This document shows, piece after piece, positions 50,945-63,013 of a stretch of 64,000 nt of DNA (within the stretch, counting starts at the first letter, position 1; each line of letters opens with the position of its first letter). Where the stretch lies: the NCBI RefSeq assembly GCF_050436995.1, contig NC_134754.1, positions 6,813,001 through 6,877,000 on the forward strand. The letters run 5' to 3'. Under the pieces are notes generated by a model that was not told where the DNA came from, ran no database searches, and saw nothing but the letters and a program-made list of their open reading frames with translations. Source of the stretch: Anticarsia gemmatalis (taxonomy: Eukaryota; Arthropoda; Insecta; Lepidoptera; Erebidae). Both the position numbers and the translations under genes were made by a program.

Positions 50945-53848
50945 AATGTGGCTAGTGGGATAGACCCGCTTAGCCCTATTGCGTTTTCAGGTACTCTATG
51001 TAGACTGCATAAGAATGTTTCTTTTACGTCAGTACTCATATGATAGTACTTGCAGTAGGTGCTCTATTAAGCGCTGTCTACGAATGTCCGGTTCAAGCTC
51101 TTTTGAGTTTCAGACCCGGCATGTAGGCTGTATGCGTTTGACAAGAATCTGTCTGAATGTCTGAACATGTTCCAGCTAAATGTATGCAAGCAATTTGTTT
51201 CCTGTCCGTAACAGAACTCGGATAAGAGTGACCTGGAATGGTTTGTAAGAGATTCGAACGTGGATTTAATGCATGCGATGAAAATTAAAGTTAGCCTAGC
51301 CTATAACCTTCGAATTGGTTAAGGTTTTTTCAGATGTTAATAAGAATTGTGTACAAGTTGCGTTGCTTGGAAAACTTTATTCATAAAGTTTAGCATCCTC
51401 CTCCAAAAATATAGGTATAATATATCTACTCATTTAGAAGAATATATTTAATCATTCACAATAACGCGTTGTTTTAAAATAAAATAGCAATTAATGTCCT
51501 TTTTGCGATATTATTTAGGTAAGGATATAACCCGGGGAAGGACTACTTTCCTAATATTATAATTAGTTAAGGAATTTGTCTTCGATAGAATGTCAGACGA
51601 CATTAGATAGCAGTTATATAGGTATTTAGTTATAGAGAGTTATATTTAGTTATACAGGTATGTAAAAATATTTTGAACACATAAATCATAGAGAAGCACT
51701 CAGGTTTAAGAATAGTTGCGTCTACATTGTCACACTAACACCAGCACAAAGACCAAGTGATAAGTGTTGCCATATTTTAGCGAAACAGGAAATTTATTTA
51801 AGTGTTTCATTCTGTTAGTGTTGCCATAACAAGGTTTTACCGAGACACAATTATTTCTAAGTCAACTCATAGCGACCTAGACGATAATTTAATTTTCTAA
51901 TAGAAAGTAAGTGGTTAGGTTAAACTGTTTATCTTCTACCATCTTTTTGGCAATGCTATAAATCTGTGTTAAATGTACCTATTACGATTTTTTAGTAGGT
52001 ACAACAATAATATTTCTTTTTATAACAAGCCAGTCAGAATTTACATGTTTAGTTATAGCAACAGTTAATTATTGATAGATAAAATCATATTTCGCTACGT
52101 TTATGCTAAAAACTAGTTTGAATACACCTAAATAATATGTTACTTTAAAACTTACAATTTACCCAGAATACCTTAACATAATATTAACGTAAAGTAAATA
52201 AGGCTAAATTTATTAAGTCGTTACTTAAGTACGTCAAAAACACAATTGTCAGTTAGTCTAATTCAAATGTAATTTAAAAATACGCTCTACAAATCTCAGC
52301 ACTACGAAATACTGCGAGTAAATCTAAAGAGCTCAGAAAACGTAATTTTATTGACGTCACTTGAAATGTAGCTGTTGGCGACACAGGTCAAGTCTCTCGG
52401 TGCAAAACTAGGAGCACTGGAACGAATAGCCTCATCATCTACAGTGCACTCGCATACCTATCTACTACGCTACAGTCGCCACTCGCTTACACAAACTCCC
52501 TGCATTCAGTTTACAAAGAGAAAACATTCATTCCTGCAGTCACTTTTATTGTCCTCTACTAATGTTCTGAACGGCATCGCCGCCCTCTAAATTCTACTTG
52601 ATTAATCTTGGCACGTTTCTGCGTTGTTTTTCAATCGAATTAGGGGTCTGTTAAGGTATATACTTCGCTCCAGACGAAAGGAAAATAAAAGAAAAATGTC
52701 TTAAAAGTTTGCTCAATTAATGGCGCCGTTTCCTGACCTACGAAAGTCATTAAGTGTCTCCTTTCCTTCTTGGACTTTTTAGACGGTAAAATAATGATTG
52801 CCGATTAATTTTTACCTCAGATTAGAGCCAAAGTCAATATTTAGATATGAAAATTACTCAAGATTTAAGATGTATTGGAAATTTGGAATAGTACTTCTTC
52901 AGAAAAATATTTCCTGTGTAGGAATTGGTATATAATGAAATGTTTTATTCAAATGAGCCGTGTTTCCGAGAAAATAAATTATAGTACTGGCTTGAAGAGT
53001 TGCTTAAACAGTGCACTCACACGTGAAATCAAAGCAGTCACTATGAATGCTTTAATCGGAAACCTTTGATGTACGGCTAATAATTAATCACTAGCCAGAT
53101 TTGTTCAGCAGCAGAATGTAAGTAGAAGTCTATTACCGGCCAGTACTTTTGTAATATAAACCAAGTCCCTAAGTTAGACAAATAATATAAGTGTTCTGTT
53201 TTGGTTTTCGTATGAAAAAATCCCTCGGGTGAAAGTAAGCCGAACAAATTGCGATAGGATGTTCCGCAAACACCTGATACCTAGTCATCTGTGAATATTG
53301 TGTAACTTTTATTAAAAGACTCCTTTATGCGGCAAAACAATAGCAATTCTAGCTCGTTCAATTTAGATATACAAGAATGCCAAGTATAATTAGTTTGTTA
53401 GATGATTGCTTCCGATAGTGCAGCGCATAGTGTCCCATCGTGTGCACAACTCATTAATTATGAATGTAATTTTGTTAACGAAACCTGTATAATGGAGTTT
53501 CGAATCAGTATTTGCAGGTCGATTAAAATGATAATTAATAATTAAGGGACATTACACAATATGGTTAATAAACCTACAAAGTATTGAAGTTTAAATCAAC
53601 AAAGACAGACGTTGTCTAATAAACAAATAGAGAAACTAAATGCAGTTATGAAATGAACGGAGAGAAAAGTCAGAAAAATAGCGATGATTACGGCTCGTCG
53701 GAAACGCGCTTGAGAATACAGTGCGCCTTTTATAAATGCTGCTAGAATGCCGGTCATTTATACTCAGAGTATGTCTAAATGAAATTACTTATTATATTCT
53801 TACGACATGTTTGTTACAGATGTTATTACATGTTATAGTCAGTAGCTT

Positions 53849-54007
53849 GATTCTCTACTTCTATCGACTACCGTCAACCGAATTGTCATAGAGAAATCTT
53901 GTATGAAATTTGATCAGCACCTCTGACGGGCGCCGTAGGAACTATTTTGGCAGCACATTCTAAATGTCATACTTTCGATACTCGACAGTACCGACTGTAC
54001 AGAATCG
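53849..54007 (-). mobile_element. MITE family A, copy 4
   Basis: Reversed copy: GATTCTCTAC at the left edge and GTACAGAATCG at the right form the inverted termini. The inner AGCACCTCTGACGGGCGCCG and ATACTTTCGATACTCGACAG are the reverse complements of the family blocks. It directly abuts the structured repeat that starts at about 54012. Confidence 0.65.
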
Positions 54008-54011
54008 AGCT

Positions 54012-54148
54012 AAAGCTTGTGACCACGATCAATGCAATTCGATCGAAACGTCGGATAAACAAAAAAGGTATACTAACCTTTAATTTTAAATCGCGTTTAA
54101 GACCCATTGCATTATAATATTATGTGTATAAGTCGCGAGAGTTTAAAT
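54012..54148 (+). repeat. Family C-related fragment with GACCAC-stem-GAAACGT motif
   Basis: It contains TGACCACGATC, a loop, then GATCGAAACGTC (54020-54051), and ends GTCGCGAGAGTTTAAA. The order of blocks matches the right half of the element at 62840-63013. No left fold-back arm is seen. It lies directly against a MITE family A copy. Confidence 0.5.
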
Positions 54149-55875
54149 TTGTTAACATGTTTGTTTCTAAGTATTAAAGTTGAATCTAATGAAAAGTGGT
54201 AGTGCTAAAGTTTTAGTGCGGAACATAAACAACTTTGTAAGTTGCGAAGTAGTGAAACAATTTTTAACATTTGACGCTGTAATGCACTTTGAAAAATGAT
54301 TTAGTCTTTAAAAGTTACAGCTTATAAAAGGGATTAAGGAAGGGTATACTTTACGCGGTACTTTTTATTTTATTATGTCATTTTGGAATGTACATTATAA
54401 GGTTGGTTTTCAAGTTTTCCTTTTAGAAGGTTTCCCGGTCAAGAATTCTTTCCGGTATAGCACTTTTCCTCGTTGTGTTTTCCTTATGCAATGACTTGCA
54501 GGCATTGGCACTTAGGGCTACGTTTAACGCAACGAAATTTTCAATTTACTGCGGTGGTGATTTTGAAATAGCACACTAAGAAATCCCAGAACATTAACAA
54601 ACGATAATAGCTCTACTCCGAGACATTTTATTCGGAACTTCGAAGACATTTTCTATATAAACAAGTTTGGTACATTGTAAGATAACTTTGTAGTTCAGTA
54701 AATTTTCAAATTCAATTTCCTTTATGCGGTACTTATCAGGGGAATGTCGTCAATCAAGTAGGAGAGCTAAATAGTTGAGAATGTTGTTAGTCGTATGAAG
54801 AAGTAAGAATAGCTTGGAACAACAACAATGCCTTTAGATGTGAAATCTTGTACGGACTTAATCAGACGCCCAATTTTCTCGTGCAGATCAGACTCATATG
54901 CTAAGATTCGTCCATTTCTAGATACTTTCTTATTCAACTTTTATTTAACTTGTGAGAATATTATAATATATGTTGGGTTCATTTTGTACGGGCTCAAACT
55001 CGTGATTAAAACCGAAATTAACTTTTTAATACGCCCGTAAAGTAAGCGAGGGGTAAATTTTTGCAAGGAAGATATTATAGTAGCATATTCGCGTGTGTTG
55101 TTGCCATGACAACGGTTAATAATTGTGAAATTTTTTAAAAAATACAAATGATTCACCGTAATGTATGTACGAGCATAACTTTATTAAATAAACCAAATTG
55201 GTAATTCCTTTTTTAATATGTTTCTAACTATCGAAACCTCTGAAAAAGATTTGTATGGGATCGATTGAAATTTCCATGGGAATGGAATCAACGAGATAAA
55301 ATTGTACTGTATACCCGGACAAAGTCAGGCCAGTCCGCTAGCCTATATATATAAGGTACTCTACGGAAAATCCCCAAGGAACAATATGCAGTAGCTGTCA
55401 GGAAACACAAAGAATCACCCTTCACAGTGAAAACAGTTGACAACTAGTGAGATCTTTGCTTCCTTACACAGCTTCTTATGATACTACAATCTTATTTACG
55501 TGTAACTTTCTTAAACGCGAATTCAAGTGTTACAAAAAGTGTGGAAATTTGCGGCAACACTAGCCGCTGTTAGCCTCGGTATTCCTTGCGGCAGATTGTA
55601 GAACTTTTTGTATGAAGATTACAAAGGAATGTTGAATCTAACTTACGTATTACGTACAAAAATCTTGAGTTAAAGAGGTCTTCACGTCCTTTTGACGACA
55701 AAACCGTTTTCAAGTAAAACTGCTGAATGTATATTCCGTAATTGATAAAGAAATCTTTACGAAAGTGATTCTTTGAAGACAATGAGTTTCAGCAACTGCT
55801 AGCTAAGTACTATAGTCTGACAACATAGAAGCGAGCCTTGGCATGCACAATGTATCTAGATTATATATATCAGCT

Positions 55876-56213
55876 TAGCCTTTCTTCCAAACTATGTTAG
55901 AGTCGGCTTTCAGTCTCACCGGATGCAGCTGAATACCAGTGCTTTACATGGAGCGACTGCCTATTTGGACCTCCACAATCCAGTCACCTGGGATATAACA
56001 CGATACTCTTCGGTTAGACTGGTTGTCAGACTTTTCAAGCTTCTGACTACTGTTAACGACTGTGGAAGATCTTCAAAACTGACAGCCGGGACCAACAATT
56101 TAACGTGTCTTCCGAAACACAGAGGAACTCGATATGTTTACGATGGTCACCCATCCACAGATCAACCTCGGCAAGCGAAGCTTAACCTCAGAGGTCGATC
56201 CGCTACCTAGATT
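55876..56213 (+). repeat. Abundant lepidopteran dispersed repeat (LINE-associated, CR1/Zenon-like)
   Basis: The stretch from TAGCCTTTCTTCCAAACTAT through CACCGGATGCAGCTGA, ACCAGTGCTTTACATGGAGC, ACTGACAGCCGGGACC and CTTCCGAAACACAGAGGAAC is a sequence I recognise as highly repeated in moths and butterflies, usually within or next to CR1-clade LINEs. Assignment to that clade is from memory and tentative. The 95-codon open frame here is incidental. Confidence 0.65.
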
Positions 56214-56826
56214 ATAATGTTAAATTCAAACAGGCCACCGTCAGTTGCATTCACCTATGGGTCACTGAGGTTTTCAAACTGTATCTTGTATACCGTCCGA
56301 TAGCCGCGAATTAGGGTTGTAACGGAGTTCCGATCAGCATAACCGGGGATTTTCCTCAAAAAGTTACGTTTCGTTTCGTAACCTTTTCGAACGTTGAACC
56401 TTGCACAGAAAGCTCTCTTCTTAGTTGTGAGACTATAAGTAGTGAACAGTGAACGCCTACACTTGTTCAGTTTGCAGTTCATACTGCGAGTTTTATTTCA
56501 CGCGAGTGCACGTGAAAGAACATCGGACTATTGTTGACGCATCTATTCAGTTGCTTGTTATTTGAATTCATTTGCTTAGCGAAGTTTTTTGTTAAGTTAG
56601 CATTTATAAACAAGATTGTTTTAAATTAAGCTGCTTAAGTAAACGATTACCTAAACAGATTTTTATTTAAATAAGATTAGTAATTACATACAGATGTCAG
56701 GACTAGTATAAGCAAAATTTTGCTTTTTCTATCGGGTGTTTGTTATCGGTGTTATTTTCATGTTAAAAATTACGGTCAATATCACGCACCGACAATTAAG
56801 CAACAACCGGCTAGCTATCGAGATGG

Positions 56827-56930
56827 TATTAAAATCTTTTCAGCGCCTCTAGCGGCACCGTTGAAACTTTTTTCACAGTATATTTTAAATGCCAAACTCT
56901 CGATACCCAAAAGTATATACCGACTGCACC
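56827..56930 (-). mobile_element. MITE family A, copy 5 (partial)
   Basis: Reversed fragment with CAGCGCCTCTAGCGGCACCG, GCCAAACTCTCGATAC and TATACCGACTGCACC. The half carrying the GCCGGTTGTCGATAG block is absent. Confidence 0.55.
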
Positions 56931-57402
56931 AAATTACATTTTTTCAAATAGGAGGTATAGTTTAATGTAAACTTTAAACTGTAACTTGACTGTTTTTGAT
57001 GCCTTGTCGGAGTAATTGAATTTCACACAAAAGTGCTTGTGGCTAGTTAGCACTTTATTCCGTTGTTCAGTTAATTATATCAATTATGACGGAACAGAAC
57101 GAAGCTTGGTATCTAGTTCATGAACTAAAAGTGCATAATACGCCTTTGATTAAGAGGATTATGAGTACTATGCCTTACTTACTGAACTACGGGGTGAGAA
57201 TTTTAAGTGGCGCGCGGTGCAAACTTGTCAAGCAGTTTAGTGGAAAATTGTATGGAAAAATACCAGCTTATAAATTTATAAACGGGTATTTTTAGCCAAT
57301 TGACTGCTGTATTTTTGTACTGTTGCAATATTTATAGACGTCTACTAGAATATATATTATTATTATACTCTTGATTAAAGACAAGTGTACAGAATCTATA
57401 GA

Positions 57403-57564
57403 GCGATTCTCAGTCGGTAGGGACTATCGAGTATCGAGAGTTTGACATTTGAAACGTACTTTGAAATAGTTTCTACGGCTTTCGATAGAGACGCTGATAA
57501 GATTTTCATAGCTAATTTCTTGATAACTTGCCGGTTGTCGATAGCCCATAGTGGTAGAGAATCG
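57403..57564 (+). mobile_element. MITE family A, copy 6
   Basis: It runs from GCGATTCTCAGTCGGTAG to TGGTAGAGAATCGT and has clear inverted ends. It retains GAGTATCGAGAGTTTGACAT and CTTGCCGGTTGTCGATAG. It lies about 470 bp from copy 5, in the opposite orientation. Confidence 0.65.
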
Positions 57565-58840
57565 TGAAAGAAACAATTTAGATTTTAACTTCTGACTCAA
57601 AAAGGCGGGTGATTATTTTATTTATTTTTTTATTTAACATAATTACAGACAAAGAAAACACATGCTAGAACTTATTTACGTACTTAATGAAATCGAAAAT
57701 AAAGTAACGCCAAATGTGTAAAGCGTAATGTAATTGAATTCAGAATACCTTTGAGTTCTAAACCTAAACAGCTAACACTAAACAGATTCCTTTAAAACTA
57801 AAGAAAAAGGTCTCAAACCAATTACAGGTCTACGCCTTTAAAATATCATTATCAGATCAAAGCTTGAAGGTCGTTTACGAACCCCGGAGAGACTCGAGGT
57901 GGAAATGTACAAACAATATTTATGAATCGTAAATTCCTTGCGGTCCTTGGAGAGAACGGTTGACTGTGATTCCCTTAGGCTAAGTTGTTGACGCATTCCA
58001 CCGCGAACGAGTTAAGTTATGATACCACCTGAGTACGTGCCTGTGTTATTTTATTTGGTGATAAAATATATTATTATTAAGGTACAAACTTTACAGAAAG
58101 TTAAGATTACGTTCACTATAATCCAACGCCTTCGTATAGAGTTTTGGATGCAAGGTTCGCGCCTGGTGGAGGTATCTAATATTCAGAAATCAGAACATCA
58201 GTGTCTTGTAAGCTAATGCTGTTGACGAATAATATAATATACAGCTGAAAATAATATACAGCTACTTAATCTTGAAAATACACGGAATTTATAATTACAA
58301 TCTAGATCAGTTCAGCATGTTAAAGCTCTAGTATGGTAGTGTAAGAAAATGTCAAAATGACTCCTCGAATTTTACTTGACGTAGGAAAAACTGTTACAAC
58401 ACGGCCCTAAGAGAAACTGATAGAATTACCATCAAGATAATACACACTTCGCATACGACGCGAGCAGAATATTTTACACATTTCTCATTATTTATAGCGT
58501 GTATGTACTTGACACATTGTCCGCTAGTAGTATATTTATAAACAGCGTTGGCCGCAGGGTCAAGTAGAAAATTGACGTAGGTTAGGCCTGTAATTTATAG
58601 AGGCCTTATATTATAGAGGCCTTATGGCTTCCAGAGTCACGCGAAATGTAGCCTATATTTTAAGGAGCCGCTGATATTATTCGCTCATTCATTTTAATAT
58701 GTTCCCCATATGGGTGTTCCGATTTACATTTACATAGACCTTATTTCCGAGGTAATATACTTAAACCTTATTTGTATTACGTATATGGTGTTATATTATA
58801 TGTTTTTGAACATTTTTCTCATTATTTTCAGTGGAAATAT

Positions 58841-58990
58841 AATAATACTACTATGCTAGTTAATGTTACAAATGCGAAAGTTTGAGAGGACGAATATACG
58901 GTACACACATAGTTTATTTAACATGGATTAACGTATAAGTTACTTTCTACCTTGGTATCTTACACGGACAAAGTTAGAAGCAGAAGCATT
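58841..58990 (+). mobile_element. Helitron-like second family, degraded copy
   Basis: It has TTACAAATGCGAAAGTTTGA, CACATAGTTTATTTAACATG, GGATTAACGTATAAGTTAC and a final GGACAAAGTTAGAAGCAGA in family order. Terminal CTAG is not placed with confidence. Confidence 0.45.
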
Positions 58991-59424
58991 CCTTATAATA
59001 CATCTACTAGCTGCATATTATAGAAGTATTTCAAAGTAAGTATTTGAAACTATCTTTGCACTATTAAGCAAACTATATTCAAGGAAATTGGACTAAAAAT
59101 GTCTTCGCAAATGTTTGTGAATAAACTTAAAAGTAACGGTTAACGTTTTGCGAGGAAATTCAGGGTTTTCTGACTAGTTGGGTAAATGGCGCCGTGCCAA
59201 GACGCTGTGCTCATGATTAAGGATCTCGGTTGGGTTGGAAACTACTCCGTACGTCGTCCAAGTGTGTGTAGACTACGTTAGAGTGCTTTATGTAAAGTAA
59301 AGTTATTGTAGAATTCGTAACATTATAATTTTCCTAGTGAGTTTATAATTGCGCTGACACCAAATCTTTGGATTTACATACATAAGTAATCATTGGGATT
59401 ATAAAAATGTATTATATTATAATA

Positions 59425-59686
59425 CTAGCTGACCCGCGCAACTTCGCTTGCACATAAGAGAGAATCAAGATTTTCCCCGTTTATGTAACATTTTCTACTG
59501 GTACTCTGCTCCTATTGGTCGTAGCGTGATGATATATAGCCTATAGCCTTCCTCGATAAATGTGCTATCTAACACTGAAATAATTTTTCAAATCGGACCA
59601 GTAGTTTCTGAGATTAGCGCGTTCAAACAAACAAACAAACAAACTCTTCAGCTTTTTAATATTAGTATAGATAATATTAGTATAGA
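59425..59686 (-). mobile_element. Short non-autonomous Helitron, copy 4, with duplicated 5' end
   Basis: The 3' CTAG is at 59428-59425. The 5' terminus occurs twice in tandem: once ending at 59671 and again 15 bp further out at 59686 (TCTATACTAATATTA repeated). The internal sequence matches the other copies. The second TC may be the true end or a later slippage product. Confidence 0.88.
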
Positions 59687-60700
59687 TATGCAGAAGAAAA
59701 TAAACACCTTTAGTAAAAATTGGAATTGGTAAAAGATGTACTTAGTACTTATTAAGTTTTTTTCATACATTTGCTCTCACTCTATCTACCATATAGGTTA
59801 TCCAATACCATAAGCTGTGAAACTTGTCCATCAAAGACGTACTATGAGTATACGACACGCGTTTTAAAAAAAATACTACGTAAACATCACAACGATACTA
59901 TTAAAACTTTTAAATATGCGTGTAAATAATAAACTCTACGGCAAATTGGCTTCCAATTTTAATAAGTTAAAATGGTTTTCATTAATCGCATTATACGGCT
60001 CGGCATTAAAACCGTTACCGGGGAGTATTTTATACACTGTCACTTTTAACATATTGCTCTCGCATGGTCAACGTTACGCAATTTTAAACTTTGATTTATC
60101 CCGAATTTTTTTTTTTCGACGTTCGTTCAAAAGAGTTTGAATGAATGAATCATCAGCTGCCAGTGAATGTTGTGTTTCGTTTGTGACCACAAAAGGCTCT
60201 TAATTTATTTATTAGAATCCCGAATTGAATGGATTTACGGTTTGCATTTCAGAAGGTGACAATTTTCGCTTCGCTGGTTTGTTATTGGTTGGCAGATTTG
60301 TGTTTATATTTTGTTGGATATTTAACGAAGCTTCACGCCACCGTTTTTAAAGTATGAACTGGTTGAAACACTTTTCAACTTATTTCCCTATACGACAAGT
60401 CTAATATCATTAAAACCACAACGAATCATCAAATTTATCGACGAGAACTTTACTCAAAACTCTAAGTAATTAAATAAGGATACGATATTTTGACAAATAA
60501 ACTCACAACTATTTTATTATATCCCTTAAAATCTGCACACTACCGAGAAAACACTGAATCACTAAACGTTCCCGCATAATATTACGAAAACAGTGCTCTA
60601 ACATATTCTATACTCATTATTTTAGTCGTGTACTAATTAGCCTCGAATTTCATACGAAAATTTGCGGTTCAACATCACGTGCTAAAGCTTTATATAGTGA

Positions 60701-60970
60701 CTAGCTGACCCACGCAACTTCGCTTGCGTCACATTAGAGAGAATAGGTGAAATTTTTCCCCGATTTTGTAACATTTTTTACTGGTTCTCTGTTCCTATTG
60801 GTCGTAGCGTGATGATATATAGCCTATAGCCTTCGTCGATAAATGAGCTATCTAACACTGAAAAATCTTTTCTAATCGGACCAGTAGTTCCTGAGATTAG
60901 TGCGTTCAAACAAACAAACAAACAAACTAACAAACAAACAAACTCTTCAGCTTTATAATATTAGTAAAGA
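60701..60970 (-). mobile_element. Short non-autonomous Helitron, copy 5, with expanded microsatellite
   Basis: The 3' CTAG is at 60704-60701 and the 5' end TCTTTACTAATATTATAAAG is at 60970 (one change from the family). The (TTTG)n tract is longer than in the other copies and is interrupted once by TTAG, which explains the greater length (270 bp). It lies only about 1 kb from copy 4, in the same orientation. Confidence 0.88.
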
Positions 60971-62839
60971 TAGACAGATTGGTAAATACGTATTGATATC
61001 TGCTACATCATTGCTATTACCCACATTAGAGGATCGAGTTAATCGCGACGGAACCATCCATCAATGTAGGCCAGTCATTGCGGTGAAGATTACACAACGA
61101 TCTACGATAGCGAACTAAATTATTTAATGACAGACGTGTATTCTATCGAGGTAATGAAATATGAAAAGGTATGAGAGGAAAATATTGTAACGGATTTTTT
61201 AAGCTTGGTTTACTTAGTAAAGCAGTATTCAGCTCTTAATTGCAATAAATTAAAATATCATCAATAAAAAATATTAATTATTTGTTTAATTTTCTTTAGC
61301 AGTTATTTAATATCGTCGTAGGATTTTGTACCTACCACCGTTTCTGGAGTAGAGATTGCTTGCTCTTACAATCACCAATGTGTGCAGTGCTCTTATACTC
61401 AGAAGTAATTAAGTATCATAGATTCATTCATAAAAACTGCTCTAAGCTCGTTCATTCATAATAGTCGCATTAGTCACTCATCAAAAACTTAATAGTTTCA
61501 GCATTGTCTGTGATTCATCAAGACAGTTCAAGACACATGCCCCTAAAAAAAGCAAATGATTAATGAATCTTCTAATTGTTACAAAGTGCCTATTTGGGTG
61601 AGATAGTTGTGTATTTACACCGCAAATTAGTAAGAACTGTGTAGGTGGAATATGAATGGAAGCAATTGCTAGGAATGACGAAAAACAAAAGAGAATTTAA
61701 TGTTAGTCTATTGTTCGAAAAAAGCGTTCGACATTTGAATTCATCCCACTTATCTAAAGAACACACTCGCATATTCCGTTAGTCCCGGAATTAGTTCACA
61801 TTCGTATTATTCTCGATTGTGTCTTTTTAGAATGATTTATGAGGTACATGGGGCTCGGAAGGTATTTTTAAACCGAACACGCAAAAGAACTTAGCCGTTG
61901 ATGTTTTCAGTTATAAGGAAAAGTGCACGTAATCTTAAAACAGTTACGGCCTTTTTACGAAGTATAACGTTTTGTTATTGTTTTGATTGAGAGAAAGGAG
62001 GGTTGTAAAGTTTTTTTTTTAAGAAATATAGAAGTCACCGGTTGTATATTTTTTTTCTAATTTAGAAATATAGAAGTGTCCTAATAAGCATCTTAGCTCT
62101 GTGTTTATCGTAAAGACCTAACTTTGTGACTGGGATAAGCATATTTTTTTAAGTAAAAGATTTATAGCCACTTATCATAACCATTTGCATGTGATTTGTT
62201 GCTGGCAAAGTACCAAAGATTAGGAGGTTCCAGTCAGTTTGAATATATTCTATAGCGCGATTTCGTAGTCGTTAGAAGTTGTTAAAATTTCGTACAAACT
62301 CGACGCTTTTGGTGAACGAGGCAATAGTACAATACACAGAGTAAAATTAGCTTAATGTTAGTTGAAATGTAGCGTGTAATTCTTAAAATTATAGCTACGT
62401 TTAGACGGTTACCCGCATTGTGTTTGTAAGGCTCCATTACCCAGCAAATTCATAATCAAAAATAAACACGCAAATTGAAAAAAATATCTCTCATTTTCAA
62501 GTCCTTTTGACTTGAAACGCAAAATGTTTGGAGCATGTTTTGTTTCCATATCGAAGTGCAGTCGAATACAGAAACAAAACTATGAAAAGCAGAATTTTAG
62601 ACCGGATTTCCATAGAGGAAAAAATATTCTTTAAAATTGTGGATGGTAGAGGTAACTTCACTGCAAATATCAAAGACAGATTCAATTTTACAAATAAAAT
62701 AGTGCTCTTTTTGAGGCTGCTTGGTGGATTATTCTAACAATAATCTTCCTTTTTTATGAAATACAATTTTAGCATTAAAAACCTCCTCTACCTTATTTTT
62801 TTATCGGCAGCATACCTCACACCTTGAAAAAAAACTTAT

Positions 62840-63013
62840 GCATTTTTAAAATATAATAGGATACGGGAATTAACGGTTGCACTCGCCGTGGTCGCAGGCT
62901 GACCACGGCGAGTGAAACCTGCGCCGAAACGTTAGGCATTTTATGGTAAAATGCGTGTTCAAGTTAATTCCCATATCCTATGACATATTAAACATGCAAC
63001 GCGAGAGTTTAAG
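62840..63013. mobile_element. Fold-back element, family C, copy 2, with inner 14-bp stem
   Basis: Arms TATAATAGGATACGGGAATT (left) and GTTAATTCCCATATCCTATG (right) pair. Inside is a perfect 14-bp stem, CACTCGCCGTGGTC (62880-62893) with its complement (62901-62914), and a 7-base loop. This is followed by CGCCGAAACGTTAGGC and by ATGGTAAAATGCGTGTTC, also present in copy 1. The right edge has CATGCAACGCGAGAGTTTAA. It is non-coding. Confidence 0.65.

Larger units (their letters stand above)
50970..55875. other. Intergenic, no gene recognised
   Basis: Contains MITE copy 4 and the structured repeat next to it (53849-54148). The balanced-composition stretch at 52375-52560 has no frame I can assign to a family. 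Otherwise AT-rich and featureless. Confidence 0.55.

Noticed and set aside
52375..52590. 71-codon plus frame, and a minus-strand MRLFVPVLLVLHRET start resembling a signal peptide
   Set aside because: The minus frame stops after 15 codons with no good donor; the plus frame begins at a non-ATG codon and has no resemblance.
55923..56210. 95-codon plus-strand frame
   Set aside because: It is a translation of an abundant dispersed repeat whose copies do not keep this frame as far as I recall.
59163..59280. Possible tRNA-related SINE (GACGCTGTGCTCATGATTAA then CTCGGTTGGGTTGG)
   Set aside because: The A and B boxes are too degenerate to support the call from one copy.
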